Shown here: piece by piece, positions 46,700-56,858 of the stretch
How the letters are laid out: each line of letters starts with the position of its first letter
How positions within the stretch are numbered: position 1 is the stretch's first letter
Assembly (NCBI GenBank): GCA_031761405.1
Contig: JASEVX010000008.1
Span: forward strand, 67,889,418-67,953,417
Length of the DNA stretch: 64,000 nt
Direction: 5' to 3'
From: Serripes groenlandicus
Lineage: Eukaryota; Mollusca; Bivalvia; Cardiida; Cardiidae
Notes under the pieces: generated by a model
Database searches by the model: none
Seen by the model: only the letters and a program-made list of their open reading frames with translations
What the model was told of the DNA's origin: nothing
Translations under genes and position numbers: made by a program

Positions 46700-49290
46700 A
46701 AGCATTCAGTAGTAGTACAATATATTGATTGATTTTTTGGGTTTAACGTACACCATTCAGTAGTTGTGTAATATATTGATTGATTGTTTGGGTTTAACTT
46801 ACAGCATTCAGTAGTAGTACAATATATTGATTGATTGTTTGGGTTTAACGTACAACATTCAGTAGTTGTGTAATATATTGATTGATTGTTTGGGTTTATC
46901 GTAAAGCATTCAGTAGTAATACAATATATTGATTGATGGTTTGGGTTTAACGTAAAGCATTCAGTAGTTGTGTAATATATTGATTGATTGTTTGGGTTTA
47001 ACGTACAGCATTCAGTAGTTGTGTAATATATTGATTGTTTGTTTGGGTTTAACGTAAAGCATTCAGTAGTAGTGTAATATATTGATTGATGGTTTGGGTT
47101 TAACGTAAAGCATTCAGTAGTAATACAATATATTGATTGATGGTTTGGGTTTAACGTAAAGCATTCAGTAGATGTGTAATATATTGATTGATTGTTTGCG
47201 TTTAACGTACAACACTCAGTAGTTGTGTAATATATTGATTGATTGTTTTGGTTTAACGTAAAGCATTCAGTAGTAATACAATATGATATATTGATTGATG
47301 GTTTGGGTTTAACGTAAAGCATTCAGTAGATGTATAATATATTGATTGATTGTTTGGGTTTAATGTACAACATTCAGTAGTTGTGTAATATATTGATTGA
47401 TTGTTTGGGTTTAACGTAAAGCATTCAGTAGTAATACAATATATTGATTGATGGTTTGGGTTTTACGTAAAGCATTCAGTAGATGTGTAATATATTGATT
47501 GATTGTTTGGGTTTAATGTACAACATTCAGTAGTTGTGTAATATATTGATTGATTGTTTGGGTTTAACGTAAAGCATTCAGTAGATGTGTAATATATTGA
47601 TTGATTGTTTTGGTTTAACGTACAACATTCAGTAGTAGTACAATATATTGATTGATTGTTTGGGTTTAACGTAAAGCATTCAGTAGTAGTGTAATATATT
47701 GATTGATTGTTTGGGTTTAACGTAAAGCATTCAGTAGTAATACAATATATTGATTGATGGTTTGGGTTTAACGTAAAGCATTCAGTAGTTGTGTAATATA
47801 TTGATTGATTGTTTGGGTTTAACGTAAAGCATTCAGTAGATGTGTAATATATTGATTGATTGTTTGGGTTTAACGTACATCATTCAGTAGAAGTACAATA
47901 TATTGATTGATTGTTTGGGCTTAACGTACATCATTCAGTAGTAGTACAATATATTGATTGATTGTTTGGGTTTAACGTACATCATTCAGTAGTAGTACAA
48001 TATATTGATTGATTGTTTGAGTTTAACGTACATCATTCAGTAGATGTGTAATATATTGATTGATTGTTTGTTTGGGTTTAACGTACATCATTCAGTAGTA
48101 ATACAATATATTGATTGATTTTTTGGGTTTAACGTACATCATTCAGTAGATGTGTTATATATTGATTGATTGTTTGGGTTTAACGTACATCATTCAGTAG
48201 ATGTGTAATATATTGATTGATTGTTTGGGTTTAACGTACATCATTCAGTAGTAGTACAATATATTGATTGATTGTTTTGGTTTAACGTACATCATTCAGT
48301 AGATGTGTAATATATTGATTGATTGTTTGGGTTTAACGTACATCATTCAGTAGATGTGAAATATATTGATTGATTGTTTGGGTTTAACGTTAAGCATTCA
48401 GTAGATGTGTAATATATTGATTGATTGTTTGGGTTTAACGTACATCATTCAGTAGTAGTACAATATATTGATTGATTTTTTTGGTTTAACGTACATCATT
48501 CAGTAGATGTGTAATATATTGATTGATTGTTTGGGTTTAACGTACATCATTCAGTAGTAGTACAATATATTGATTGATTGTTTGAGTTTAACGTAAAGCA
48601 TTCAGTAGTAGTACAATATATTGATTGATTGTTTGGGTTTAACGTACATCATTCAGTAGATGTGTAATATATTGATTGATTGTTTGGGTTTAACGTACAT
48701 CATTCAGTAGATGTGTAATATATTGATTGATTGTTTGGGTTTAACGTACATCATTCAGTAGTAGTACAATATATTGATTGATTGTTTTGATTTAACGTAC
48801 ATCATTCAGTAGATGTGTAATATATTGATTGATTGTTTGGGTTTAACGTACATCATTCAGTAGATGTGTAATATATTGATTGATTGTTTGGGCTTAACGT
48901 ACATCATTCAGTAGTAGTGTAATATATTAATTGATTGTTTTGGTTTAACGTACAGCATTCAGTAGTTGTGTAATATATTGATTGATTGTTTGGGTTTAAC
49001 GTACATCATTCAGTAGATGTGTAATATATCGATTGATTGTTTGGGTTTAACGTACATCATTCAGTAGTAGTACAATATATTGATTGATTGTTTGGGTTTA
49101 ACGTACATCATTCAGTAGATGTGTAATATATTGATTGATTGTTTGGGTTTAACGTACATCATTCAGTAGTAGTACAATATATTAATTGATTGTTTGGGTT
49201 TAACGTACATCATTCAGTAGTTGTGTAATATATTAATTGATTTTTTTGGTTTAACGTACAGCATTCAGTAGTTGTGTAATATATTGATTG
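46700..49290. repeat. 51-bp satellite derived from a SINE tail
   Basis: About fifty units of gattgattgtttgggtttaa + cgtaaagcattcagtagttg + tgtaatatatt, with gtac(a)atc and agtagtacaa variants. The start of the unit (gattgatt + gggtttaacg) is the 3' tail of the SINE at 7437-7735. The array passes into the next one at gattgattgtttggttttct, where the SINE body text takes over. The long minus-strand frame at 46672-47322 reflects the period of 17 codons. Confidence 0.94.
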
Positions 49291-49297
49291 ATTGTTT

Positions 49298-49650
49298 GGT
49301 TTTCTCACACCGGTACTCCATCAACATAAACCAGTTCATCTTCCTGGTATTCTCACACCAGAATTCCACCAACATAAACCAATTCATCTTCCTGGTTTTC
49401 TCACACCAGTACTCCACCAACATAAACCAGTTCATCTTCCTCTCCATCAACATAAACCAGTTCATCTTCCTGGTTTTCTCACACCAGTACTCCACCAACC
49501 TAAACCAGTTCATCTTCCTGGTTTTCTCACACCAGTACTCCACCAACCTAAACCAGTTCATCTTCCTGGTTTTCTCACACCAGAATTCCACCAACATAAA
49601 CCAGTTCACCTTCCTGGTGTTCTCACACCAGTACTCCACCAACATAAATT
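49298..49650. repeat. 48-bp minisatellite derived from a SINE body
   Basis: About seven units of cctggttttctcacaccagt + actccaccaacataaaccag + ttcatctt, one shortened. The text cctggttttctcacaccagt + actcca is identical to the SINE body at 7530-7553. Frames on both strands are open because 48 is a multiple of three. Confidence 0.93.
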
Positions 49651-49692
49651 CCAAGCAACAAGTTGCTTTTCCACATAGACTCTTAGGCTATA
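49650..49692 (-). mobile_element. SINE body remnant closing the array
   Basis: ttccaagcaacaagttgctt + ttccacatagact continues the SINE body exactly where the array stops (template at 7556-7592: cccaagcaactggctgcttt + tccacatagact). The tRNA-like head is missing. Confidence 0.75.
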
Positions 49693-50125
49693 AGTACAAT
49701 CTAATATATATTGTTCACGATAACTACTTCCATTTCATTCATTCCTTGAGTTTTCATTTACCCTCGACATTTACACGCGTTTAATGAATCAGTAAGATAA
49801 CTCGCGATCTTTCACGGGTTCGCAAGAGCTGTGAAATAGCTGTCGTTTGATTGGTGGATTATCTACCGTTAGATGACGTAAAACAATACTGATGTTGATT
49901 AGCCCATGTTAACGAGCATTAAGTTTCACGGAACACTCCGATATGTGATACTGGTAAACACTATCACTTCGCTTGACCCCTCCAGTTTAGAGTCTTTGAT
50001 TTCAAAGGGCACCGCTGTTTAATCAATGCCGGTAATTTATCAATATCTATCAATACAAATTACCCAATCAAACCAATCGATGGGTAATTGATGGTCATTA
50101 GATTATCACCTCCTTCTTAACGACC
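49693..50125. other. No supported gene
   Basis: Unassigned spacer between the SINE-derived arrays and the next MITE. Confidence 0.45.
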
Positions 50126-50358
50126 TTAACACTTTACCCCATACAGACGCTTTCTGGAGCCTCTGAAGCAGACGACCCTTGAAAACATTGTGGAAAATGG
50201 GAAAATATTTGGTCATAATGATTAATTTCTCTTTTTGTCACAGGGTTTTCCACTCTGTTCAATAATGATACTTCCCTTGATAGATATGTTCCCTATATTT
50301 GCGGGCATGTTTTCGACGTCGTCTGCTGCCGATGTATTGCATTTGGGGAAAGGGTTAA
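50126..50358 (+). mobile_element. Palindromic TTAA MITE, near full length
   Basis: Both TTAA ends are visible (50126-50129 and 50355-50358). Left arm: actttaccccatacagacgc, tctgaagcagacgaccct, gaaaacattgtggaaaat. Centre: tcataatgattaatttc. Right arm: tctttttgtcacagggtttt, cgacgtcgtctgctgccgat, ggggaaaggg. The length of ~233 bp agrees with the copy at 52375-52604. The open frame at 50235-50618 begins in it and is not a gene. Confidence 0.78.
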
Positions 50359-50892
50359 CACATTCTATAAAAGAGGACTTTAACCGCAACGTGTTTAATT
50401 CTTTTCAACAACTATACTTAACTTTGGAAATAATTAAGAATCTTTTCCCTGGACACTTTTCAAAGACGTGTCTTACAGATACAGTACTTAATGCAGAAGA
50501 CTCTTTACGACCTTTAAATTATAATTGTCATATTAACTTATTGATATATTTAATGTACATCATATCGCAATGTAAAGATAAGGGTTTTACGACCACCTGT
50601 ATTATTCGCAACAATTGATAAACACTTACCTATTCTTTGTTTATCTTCTTAGTTAAAGCCCTTTGTTGAAAGACACATTTGGAGCAGCCGAATTTTTGTC
50701 GTAAAAGGCGAGATTGTTCAAAGCGATTTTTTGCCTCTAACCCAAAAAATGTTTTCAACGCCGAAATAATTTAAAAGTTTATAAGTTTCACAGTTTATGT
50801 TTGTTTTTCCTCGGCTATTCATGAGAAACAAATTGTGGATAATTCGAATAATAAGCAAGAGCAACGGCAAAAATACAACTATTTTTAAAAAG

Positions 50893-50967
50893 GCGTACAT
50901 AACATAGGCGTACATAACATAGGCGTATATAACATAGGCGTATATAACATAGACGTATATAACATCG
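50893..50967. repeat. 15-bp minisatellite, five units
   Basis: Copies of ggcgtacataacata with gtatat variants, ending next to MITE-like sequence at 50970. The DNA between 50360 and 50890 holds no supported gene. Confidence 0.9.
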
Positions 50968-50969
50968 TT

Positions 50970-51112
50970 GCAAAAGAAAATGATTGCTCATATTTCTCCT
51001 TTTGAAACCAGCTTTTCAACTGGATTCAATAATCAAGCTTTCATCTGTAGTAAAATTTGATATTTTTGTATTAAAAGTAATCTGGTGCTGATTTGTTATA
51101 TGTGGTCAAAGG
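50970..51112 (+). mobile_element. Palindromic MITE remnant
   Basis: gcaaaagaaaatgattgctc, tttctccttttgaaaccagc, ttttcaactg and tctggtgctgatttgttat + atgtggtcaaagg keep the order centre, right arm, right end. The left end is replaced by the 15-bp array. Confidence 0.5.
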
Positions 51113-51381
51113 TAAAGGCGTTTGCAACAGAGTGAAGGATTAATAGAAATGGTAACGTAAATTGACGGTAAATAACGCCTTATCACGTACTTAATAGCGT
51201 AAACAGTCATTTGGATAAGATAATTAAACGGATCGGATTGGGTGGTGTTTGCTTCACGTTTTATAGTATTTGTTTACCGTAATTCGGGTCTTTTATGCCG
51301 CGGAATCCTTATTTGTCATTATAACATAATATAGCCCCCTTATACAGCCCCCCTTATTGTTTGGGATACCAAGTAGGCGAA

Positions 51382-51600
51382 TTAACTCATTCCCTGATTC
51401 AACATATGTAGTCGCAGTTTGACGCATCTGCAGCAAACGACTTTTCATAACATTATGGACAAAAGTAGAAATTATTCACTATGAATAAGTTCTCCTTTTT
51501 GCCCACAATGTAATCAAGACCTTTCATTTATTGAAAATGGCTCATTTATCCGTGATTCTATCAATGCCGTCTGCTAAGTTATTGATGTCTGCAGGCAACC
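51382..51600 (+). mobile_element. Palindromic TTAA MITE, right end degraded
   Basis: TTAACTCATTCCC, tttgacgcatctgcagcaaa, cgacttttcataacattatg, ggacaaaagtagaaattatt; then ctcctttttgcccacaatgt, and tgccgtctgctaag as a weak right arm. Confidence 0.65.
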
Positions 51601-52015
51601 CTGGACGAGTTTTGAACACCGATATAAACAAATCATTGAAAAAATGGTCTTGGAGGACAAAGATGAAATTATTATTTCTATCCGGTCTAGGTTATCTCCA
51701 AATTGTTATTTTTAAATGTTTGTTTTCCGTAAATTATTAAGACTAAAGGAAATTAAAATCTGGAACCGGGCATGTCGGGTTAGCGAGGGGGATCTGGGAC
51801 GGGCTACATTTATGCAGTCTGGAAATAAACATTAACAAAACAATATGGCTTTTAATATAAAGTTCATTTTAACGTAGATGTCTCGATTTAACAAATTTCA
51901 ACTGAATTTGACGTTAGAAAAATCGCCGTCTAAATAACAATGCGTTTACATCTGATGTGAGGGTAACCTGGTTGTAACGACCATTCATTGTTTACGATGA
52001 ATGCCGAATTACATT
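51601..52015. other. No supported gene
   Basis: Unassigned. The frame 51531-51740 starts in MITE sequence and has no family features. Confidence 0.45.
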
Positions 52016-52019
52016 CTAT

Positions 52020-52115
52020 CACGCGGTACTCGTATTCCACCAGTAGTACCAGTATTAACCCAGGAAACGCCGTCATATAACTTAAATAATATTGAAAGTA
52101 GGGTAAAATATCAAT
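52020..52115 (+). mobile_element. V-type SINE fragment without head
   Basis: agtaccagtattaacccagg + aaacgccgtcatataac, then taatattgaaagtagggta. This aligns with the body-tail junction of the SINE at 1970-2045 (actggtaaaataacccagga + aacggcc, gatacaagtgaaatactgtt). Confidence 0.6.
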
Positions 52116-52374
52116 TAACCAACCTGCCTGGAGGGAAGTCATATTCTGATTCTATTAAATAATGTGTAACGAAGACCAGGCAATATTAAAGAAAACCGGT
52201 GAAATAATTTATAATCGGACACAGTTTGTGACAAAATTATCCGTCCTTTTATAACAAGTCACAACAAGGGTTCATTTATCACGCTTATATTTAACAACCA
52301 GACAAATTCACAATATCATTCTAAAATACTATTTACATATTAAACACGAGGGCACATATGGTCAGTCAACCTTC

Positions 52375-52604
52375 TTAACCCCCTTTCCCACATACAACAA
52401 TTATGTAGCAGACAACTTTGAAAAAATATAACCAAAAATAGGAAAAGTCTAAATAAATGATAGGATATCTTTTTCTAATATAGCTGAAAAAATTGTAGCA
52501 AACGGAGGAAATGCTTATTATGAGCAATTGCTTGTTTTACCACTGTTTTCGAAAGATGTCTGCTGCAAATGCGTCAGAAAGCGTCTGTATGTAGGAAAGT
52601 TTAG
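52375..52604 (+). mobile_element. Palindromic TTAA MITE, near full length
   Basis: Left TTAACCCCCTTTCCCACATA, tatgtagcagacaactttga. Centre tgcttattatgagcaattgc. Right ttttaccactgttttcgaaa, gatgtctgctgcaaatgcgt, cagaaagcgtctgtatgtag and gaaagttta (degraded TTAA). Confidence 0.75.
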
Positions 52605-52654
52605 AACTAATCTATGTTGACATCGATTATGAAACAATCATTACTAGAAATGCC

Positions 52655-53945
52655 GTAAAAACCCATAGCTCACCGAGTGTGTGACCAGTAAACAGCCAGA
52701 TGAACATGTCGTAAAAACCCATAGCTCACCGCGTGTGTGACCAGTGAACAGCCAGATGAACATGTCGTAAAAACCCATAGCTCACCGCGTGTGTGACCAG
52801 TGAACATCCAGATGAACATGTCGTAAAAACCCATAGCTCACCGAGTGTGTGACCAGTAAACAGCCAAATGAACATGCCGTAAAAACCCATAGCTAGCCGC
52901 GTGTGTGACCAGTAAACATCCAGATGAACATGCCGTAAAAACCCATAGCTCACCGAGTGTGTGACCAGTAAACATCCAGATGAACATGTCGTAAAAACCC
53001 ATAGCTCACCGCGTGTGTGACCAGTAAACATCCAGATGAACATGTCGTAAAAACCCATAGCTCACCGAGTGTGTGACCAGTAAACATCCAGATGAACATG
53101 TCGTAAAAACCCGTAGCTAGCCGCGTGTGTGACCAGTAAACAGCCAGATGAACATGTCGTAAAAACCCATAGCTCACCGAGTGTGTGACCAGTAAACACC
53201 AGATGAACATGCCGTAAAAACCCATAGCTAGCCGCGTGTGTGACCAGTAAACAGCCAGATGAACATGCCGTAAAAACCCATAGCTCAACGCGTGTGTGAC
53301 CAGTAAACATCCAGATGAACATGCCGTAAAAACCCATAGCTAGCCGCGTGTGTGACCAGTAAATATCCAGATGAACATGCCGTAAAAACCCATAGCTAGC
53401 CGCGTGTGTGACCAGTAAACAGAAAGATGAACATGTCGTAAAAACCCATAGCTCACCGAGTGTGTGACCAGTTAACATCCAGATGAACATGCCGTAAAAA
53501 CCCATAGCTAGCCGCGTGTGTGACCAGTAAACAGAAAGATGAACATGTCGTAAAAACCCATAGCTCACCGAGTGTGTGACCAGTAAACATCCAGATGAAC
53601 ATGTCGTAAAAACCCATAGCTAGCCGCGTGTGTGACCAGTAAACATCCAGATGAACATGCCGTAAAAACCCATAGCTCACCGCGTGTGTGACCAGTAAAC
53701 ATCCAGATGAACATGTCGTAAAAACCCATAGCTAGCCGCGTGTGTGACCAGTAAACATCCAGATGAACATGCCGTAAAAACCCATAGCTCACCGAGTGTG
53801 TGACCAGTAAACATCCAGATGAACATGTCGTAAAAACCCATAGCTAGCCGCGTGTGTGACCAGTAAACATCCAGATGAACATGCCGTAAAAACCCATAGC
53901 TCACCGCGTGTGTGACCAGTAAACACCAGATGAACATGCCGTAAA
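52655..53945. repeat. 56-bp minisatellite (unrelated to the 29.7-36.4 kb satellite)
   Basis: About 23 units of catagctcaccgcgtgtgtg + accagtaaacatccagatga + acatgccgtaaaaacc. Variants alternate: ctcaccgag / ctagccgcg, cagcc / catcc, and gtcg / gccg. It starts about 50 bp after the right end of a MITE. Overlapping minus-strand frames are readings of the unit. The period equals that of the larger satellite by coincidence; the sequences do not match. Confidence 0.95.
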
Positions 53946-53994
53946 AAACAATCCGATACTGACCGTCATAGAGACGGCTCGCTATGGTTTTTCA

Positions 53995-54135
53995 CTACTG
54001 GCCTTTCCTGGTAAATTACCAGTACTGCGTTCACGGCGTTTCCTGATAAATTACCAGTACTAAGTTCACGGCGTTTCCTGGTAAATAACCAGTACTGAGT
54101 TCACGGCGTTTCCTGGTAAATTACCAGTAATGGTC
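53995..54135 (-). repeat. ~41-bp repeat derived from a SINE body
   Basis: Three to four copies of ggcgtttcctggtaaattac + cagtactgagttcac. The reverse complement (actggtaatttaccaggaaa + cgccg) matches the body-tail text of the SINEs at ~1970 and ~52035 (actggtaaaataacccagga + aacgg). Confidence 0.8.
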
Positions 54136-54372
54136 GTAAGCTTTACCCGACACCAGCCCATCAGCAAAATTCTGTCCTCGTAACACTGACCGCCACGGAT
54201 TATTTTTAATCGCTTTAGCCTGTATAGCACCGATATGGTGAGTGATATGAAACTTAAACAGAACCACAACTGTGGTATAGTGTTCTGATTGTCCACTTCG
54301 AAAACGAGGAACCAGAAATGGATACCCAGTGAAAAGTTCATGACCAAACAGTATCATAGTCCATTTTATTTA

Positions 54373-54550
54373 TAACTATTTCCCACATACAGCACATCTG
54401 TAGCAGACGTCTAAGAAACCAGTTGGCAACATATAGGGTAACTATCTATAAATAAAAGAACAATTATTGAACAAAGTTGAAAACATTGTGACAAAATACT
54501 AAGTTGCTCTCAATTTCTCCTTTTACCACAATGTTTCGAATGAGGTTTTG
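54373..54550 (+). mobile_element. Palindromic MITE copy, ends degraded
   Basis: ctatttcccacatacagcac, atctgtagcagacgtctaag, gttgaaaacattgtgacaaa, then ttgctctcaatttctccttt and taccacaatgtttcgaatg. Terminal TTAA not clear on either side. Confidence 0.6.
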
Positions 54551-54612
54551 CTGGATCACGAATTATTGTCAATGTCAAAACGCCCTCATTGCCGTACACA
54601 TTGTTACGTTCT

Positions 54613-54950
54613 TTCTCTCTCTCTCTCTCGGTGCTCTTCTGATAAAGCGTCCTCCTCGGGTGCGGAAGGTCGCGGGATCGATCCAGGGCCGCGTCATACA
54701 AAAGGGTTGCGGGGTTATCATTTCGACTGACTGGCTGGGATGAGGTAAATGGACGAGTAGTAATGGTACCGTACACAGTGCACGCCGTGTTATATCTGAA
54801 CAATGTTAAAAGCGACGTTAAATACCATACACAGGGCACGCCGTGTTATATCTGAACAATGTTAAAAGCGACGTTAATTAAATACCATACACAGTGCACG
54901 CCGTGTTATATCTGAACAATGTTAAAAGCGACGTTAAATACCATACACAC
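54613..54950 (+). mobile_element. tRNA-headed V-type SINE with three tandem tails
   Basis: Starts after a (CT)n run. The head includes gctcttctgataaagcgtcc and a B box (gggatcgatcc). The body has cgactgactggctgggatga. The tail acgccgtgttatatctgaac + aatgttaaaagcgacgttaa + ataccatacacag is present three times, 55-60 bp each, copies nearly identical; the second has an extra ttaa. This tail type is the one repeated at 588-800. Confidence 0.8.
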
Positions 54951-55289
54951 TCCGAATGACTTTCTTCTTACCATCCTGTAATTAACAAGGTGTGAATCCA
55001 ATAATCCCACAATGCTTACAATTTCCGGTAAGGTGCAAACTTAATAAAACCTTTTTTATATGTTTTACACACAGCGGAGAAGCGATCGACGACTTTGTAA
55101 ACAAATTGACGAATAAGCGTTTATTGATACAAAACCAATTTAACCCTTACCTCTTATAACAAACATATAAACAAGTAAAACAAATCTGCAGCGACATTAA
55201 ATTATTTAGGTAAAATGATAAATGATTGTATCAATTATAAAATAGAGATGAACGTGGTTAATAATGGGTACACATGTTGAACACCTTGT
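54951..55289. other. No gene seen
   Basis: AT-rich spacer without supported features. Confidence 0.45.
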
Positions 55290-55368
55290 CTATTTACCAC
55301 AATGTTTTAAGCGTCGTGATGGAGATACATGTACATTAAATTGCATTTCTACATGGGAAAGGGTTAGA
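55290..55368 (+). mobile_element. Palindromic MITE right arm
   Basis: ctatttaccacaatgtttta, agcgtcgtgatg, then tacatgggaaagggttag. Left half not recognisable. The open frame at 55264-55446 spans it and is not a gene. Confidence 0.5.
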
Positions 55369-55868
55369 AAATCCGGACGCGACAGTGTAAAACGTACATG
55401 GCAGTATAAAACGTACCCGCATAGAATTTATCATCCGTGTCTCTAAACGTTCACATTCGCTTGAGATACTTCACTTTCCGCAGATGCACAGATAGAAGTA
55501 GATTGTGTGAACAAAGCTTGTATCCCTTTACCGTGTTTCCCCAATGTAGCTACATGTAGATATACGTGTATAACAGTGGACCCGTAACAAATGCCGCGAC
55601 TCTTTGGTTAATTTAATCGTTATTGGGGATAATCAAATAAGATAGGTCGTCCTTTTGAAAACGATAACTATGCCGACGAAATTACAGCCGCGATGAATTA
55701 CTCGCGAGATAGTGCGAGAATTATGCATTTCCGTAGCAAGAGCATAACTCTTCACAATTAACATTATTTTAAAATCTACTTATATAATATATTCCGGAAT
55801 AAAAGTTAAAACAAAAAAAATCAGTTTGCTGCAGATGGTGTTTTATGCGTGAAGAAGTTTTATCAATT

Positions 55869-55931
55869 ACATTGTAGTCAAATTACATTGTAGTCAAATT
55901 ACATTAAAGTCAAATTACATTGTAGTCAAAT
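55869..55931. repeat. 17-bp minisatellite, four units
   Basis: Copies of aaattacattgtagtc(a) with one aaag variant. The adjoining DNA up to 56270 has no supported gene. Confidence 0.9.
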
Positions 55932-56274
55932 TTATATTTATTTGTTAATTGAAATAAGAACAAGCCGGCATGTTCGCGGTTAAAAGCTGGCTCTTAACTG
56001 TTCGTGTTCGTAATGAGTCATAGAAAGTTTCAAGAAACTTCAGTAAAACAATATCTATTTGGATCCACAACAAAACTGCACGGTCTCTGTGCTTTCAATT
56101 TGAAAACAAATATAACGGTCGTGCATGTTTTATAACGGTATACACGGGCGGCGCTCTGTGAATACCACCTGTAGTCATTTACGAACGGAGCAGTTCAAGA
56201 CCAGCCGCTTAGTTTGATCTCGCTCATAAGTCATAGAAGGTTTCAACGAACTTTTACAACACAGTATCCATTTG

Positions 56275-56342
56275 GATAGTGTAGGATAGTGTAGGATACT
56301 GTAGGATAGTGTAGGATACTGTAGGATAGTGACGGATACTCT
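56275..56342. repeat. 10-bp minisatellite
   Basis: Alternating gtaggatagt and gtaggatact words, directly left of a MITE. Confidence 0.92.
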
Positions 56343-56349
56343 AACCAGG

Positions 56350-56580
56350 TTATATCCTCTCCCACATACCACTCTCTGCAGCAGACGACCTTCATTACAT
56401 ATATTATATATAGTCAGAAAAATGGGAACTTTCTATTTATGAAAGAATATTTATTGAATAAAGGTAAAAACAGAGTGGCAAAATTAGAAATTGCTCTCAC
56501 AGTGTTTCAACAATTGTGTGCTGTAGATTCGTCACAGGAGTGTGTGGGTGGGGAAGGGTATAACGCTAGGGTTTGTTTTC
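56350..56580 (+). mobile_element. Palindromic MITE copy
   Basis: ttatatcctctcccacatac, ctctgcagcagacgacctt, then gtggcaaaattagaaattgc, acagtgtttcaaca, gtgctgtagattcgtcacag and tgggtggggaagggtata. The ~230-bp span is typical of the family; the ends have diverged. Confidence 0.6.
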
Positions 56581-56669
56581 CTGGAAAACCGCTAAGTTTC
56601 GCATATTTAGGCGAGGATTGTGGGCGTGAATATATATACCATGTCATAGCAGATCAATGTGGAAGACAG

Positions 56670-56858
56670 TGGTAAAGAGGTAGCACGTCGGCCTCTTCTA
56701 CAAAAGGACCCAGGTTCGAATCCCGAGAGGAGCGGGTTCTGCCTTTGGGATTTCCCACTCAAACGGCGCGTGTCCAGGAAGCAGACATCGAGCGTGATTA
56801 ATATAAGCTAAAAGCTTGTTTCGCAATCGATGTAAAATAAATAAAGTTTAAACTAATA
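56670..56858 (+). mobile_element. tRNA-headed SINE, second family
   Basis: Head: gtggtaaagaggtagcacgt (A-box region), and caggttcgaatcccgagagg (B box). Body: tttgggatttcccactcaaa, gtgtccaggaagcagacatc. Tail: aaaagcttgtttcgcaatcg, then an A-rich stretch to gtttaaac. The tail is shared with the degraded copy at 395-556 and differs from the V-type tail. Confidence 0.78.

Noticed and set aside
46672..47322. 216-codon minus-strand frame with TTECFTLNPN repeats
   Set aside because: The 51-bp SINE-derived unit is 17 codons long, so an open frame persists without selection.
49265..49784. Three overlapping open frames on both strands
   Set aside because: All follow from the 48-bp period; the DNA is a SINE body amplification.
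50235..50618. 127-codon open frame
   Set aside because: It begins in the right arm of a MITE and shows no domain or codon bias.
52655..53945. Relation of this 56-bp array to the 56-bp satellite at 29.7-36.4 kb
   Set aside because: Same period but no shared sequence; coincidence.
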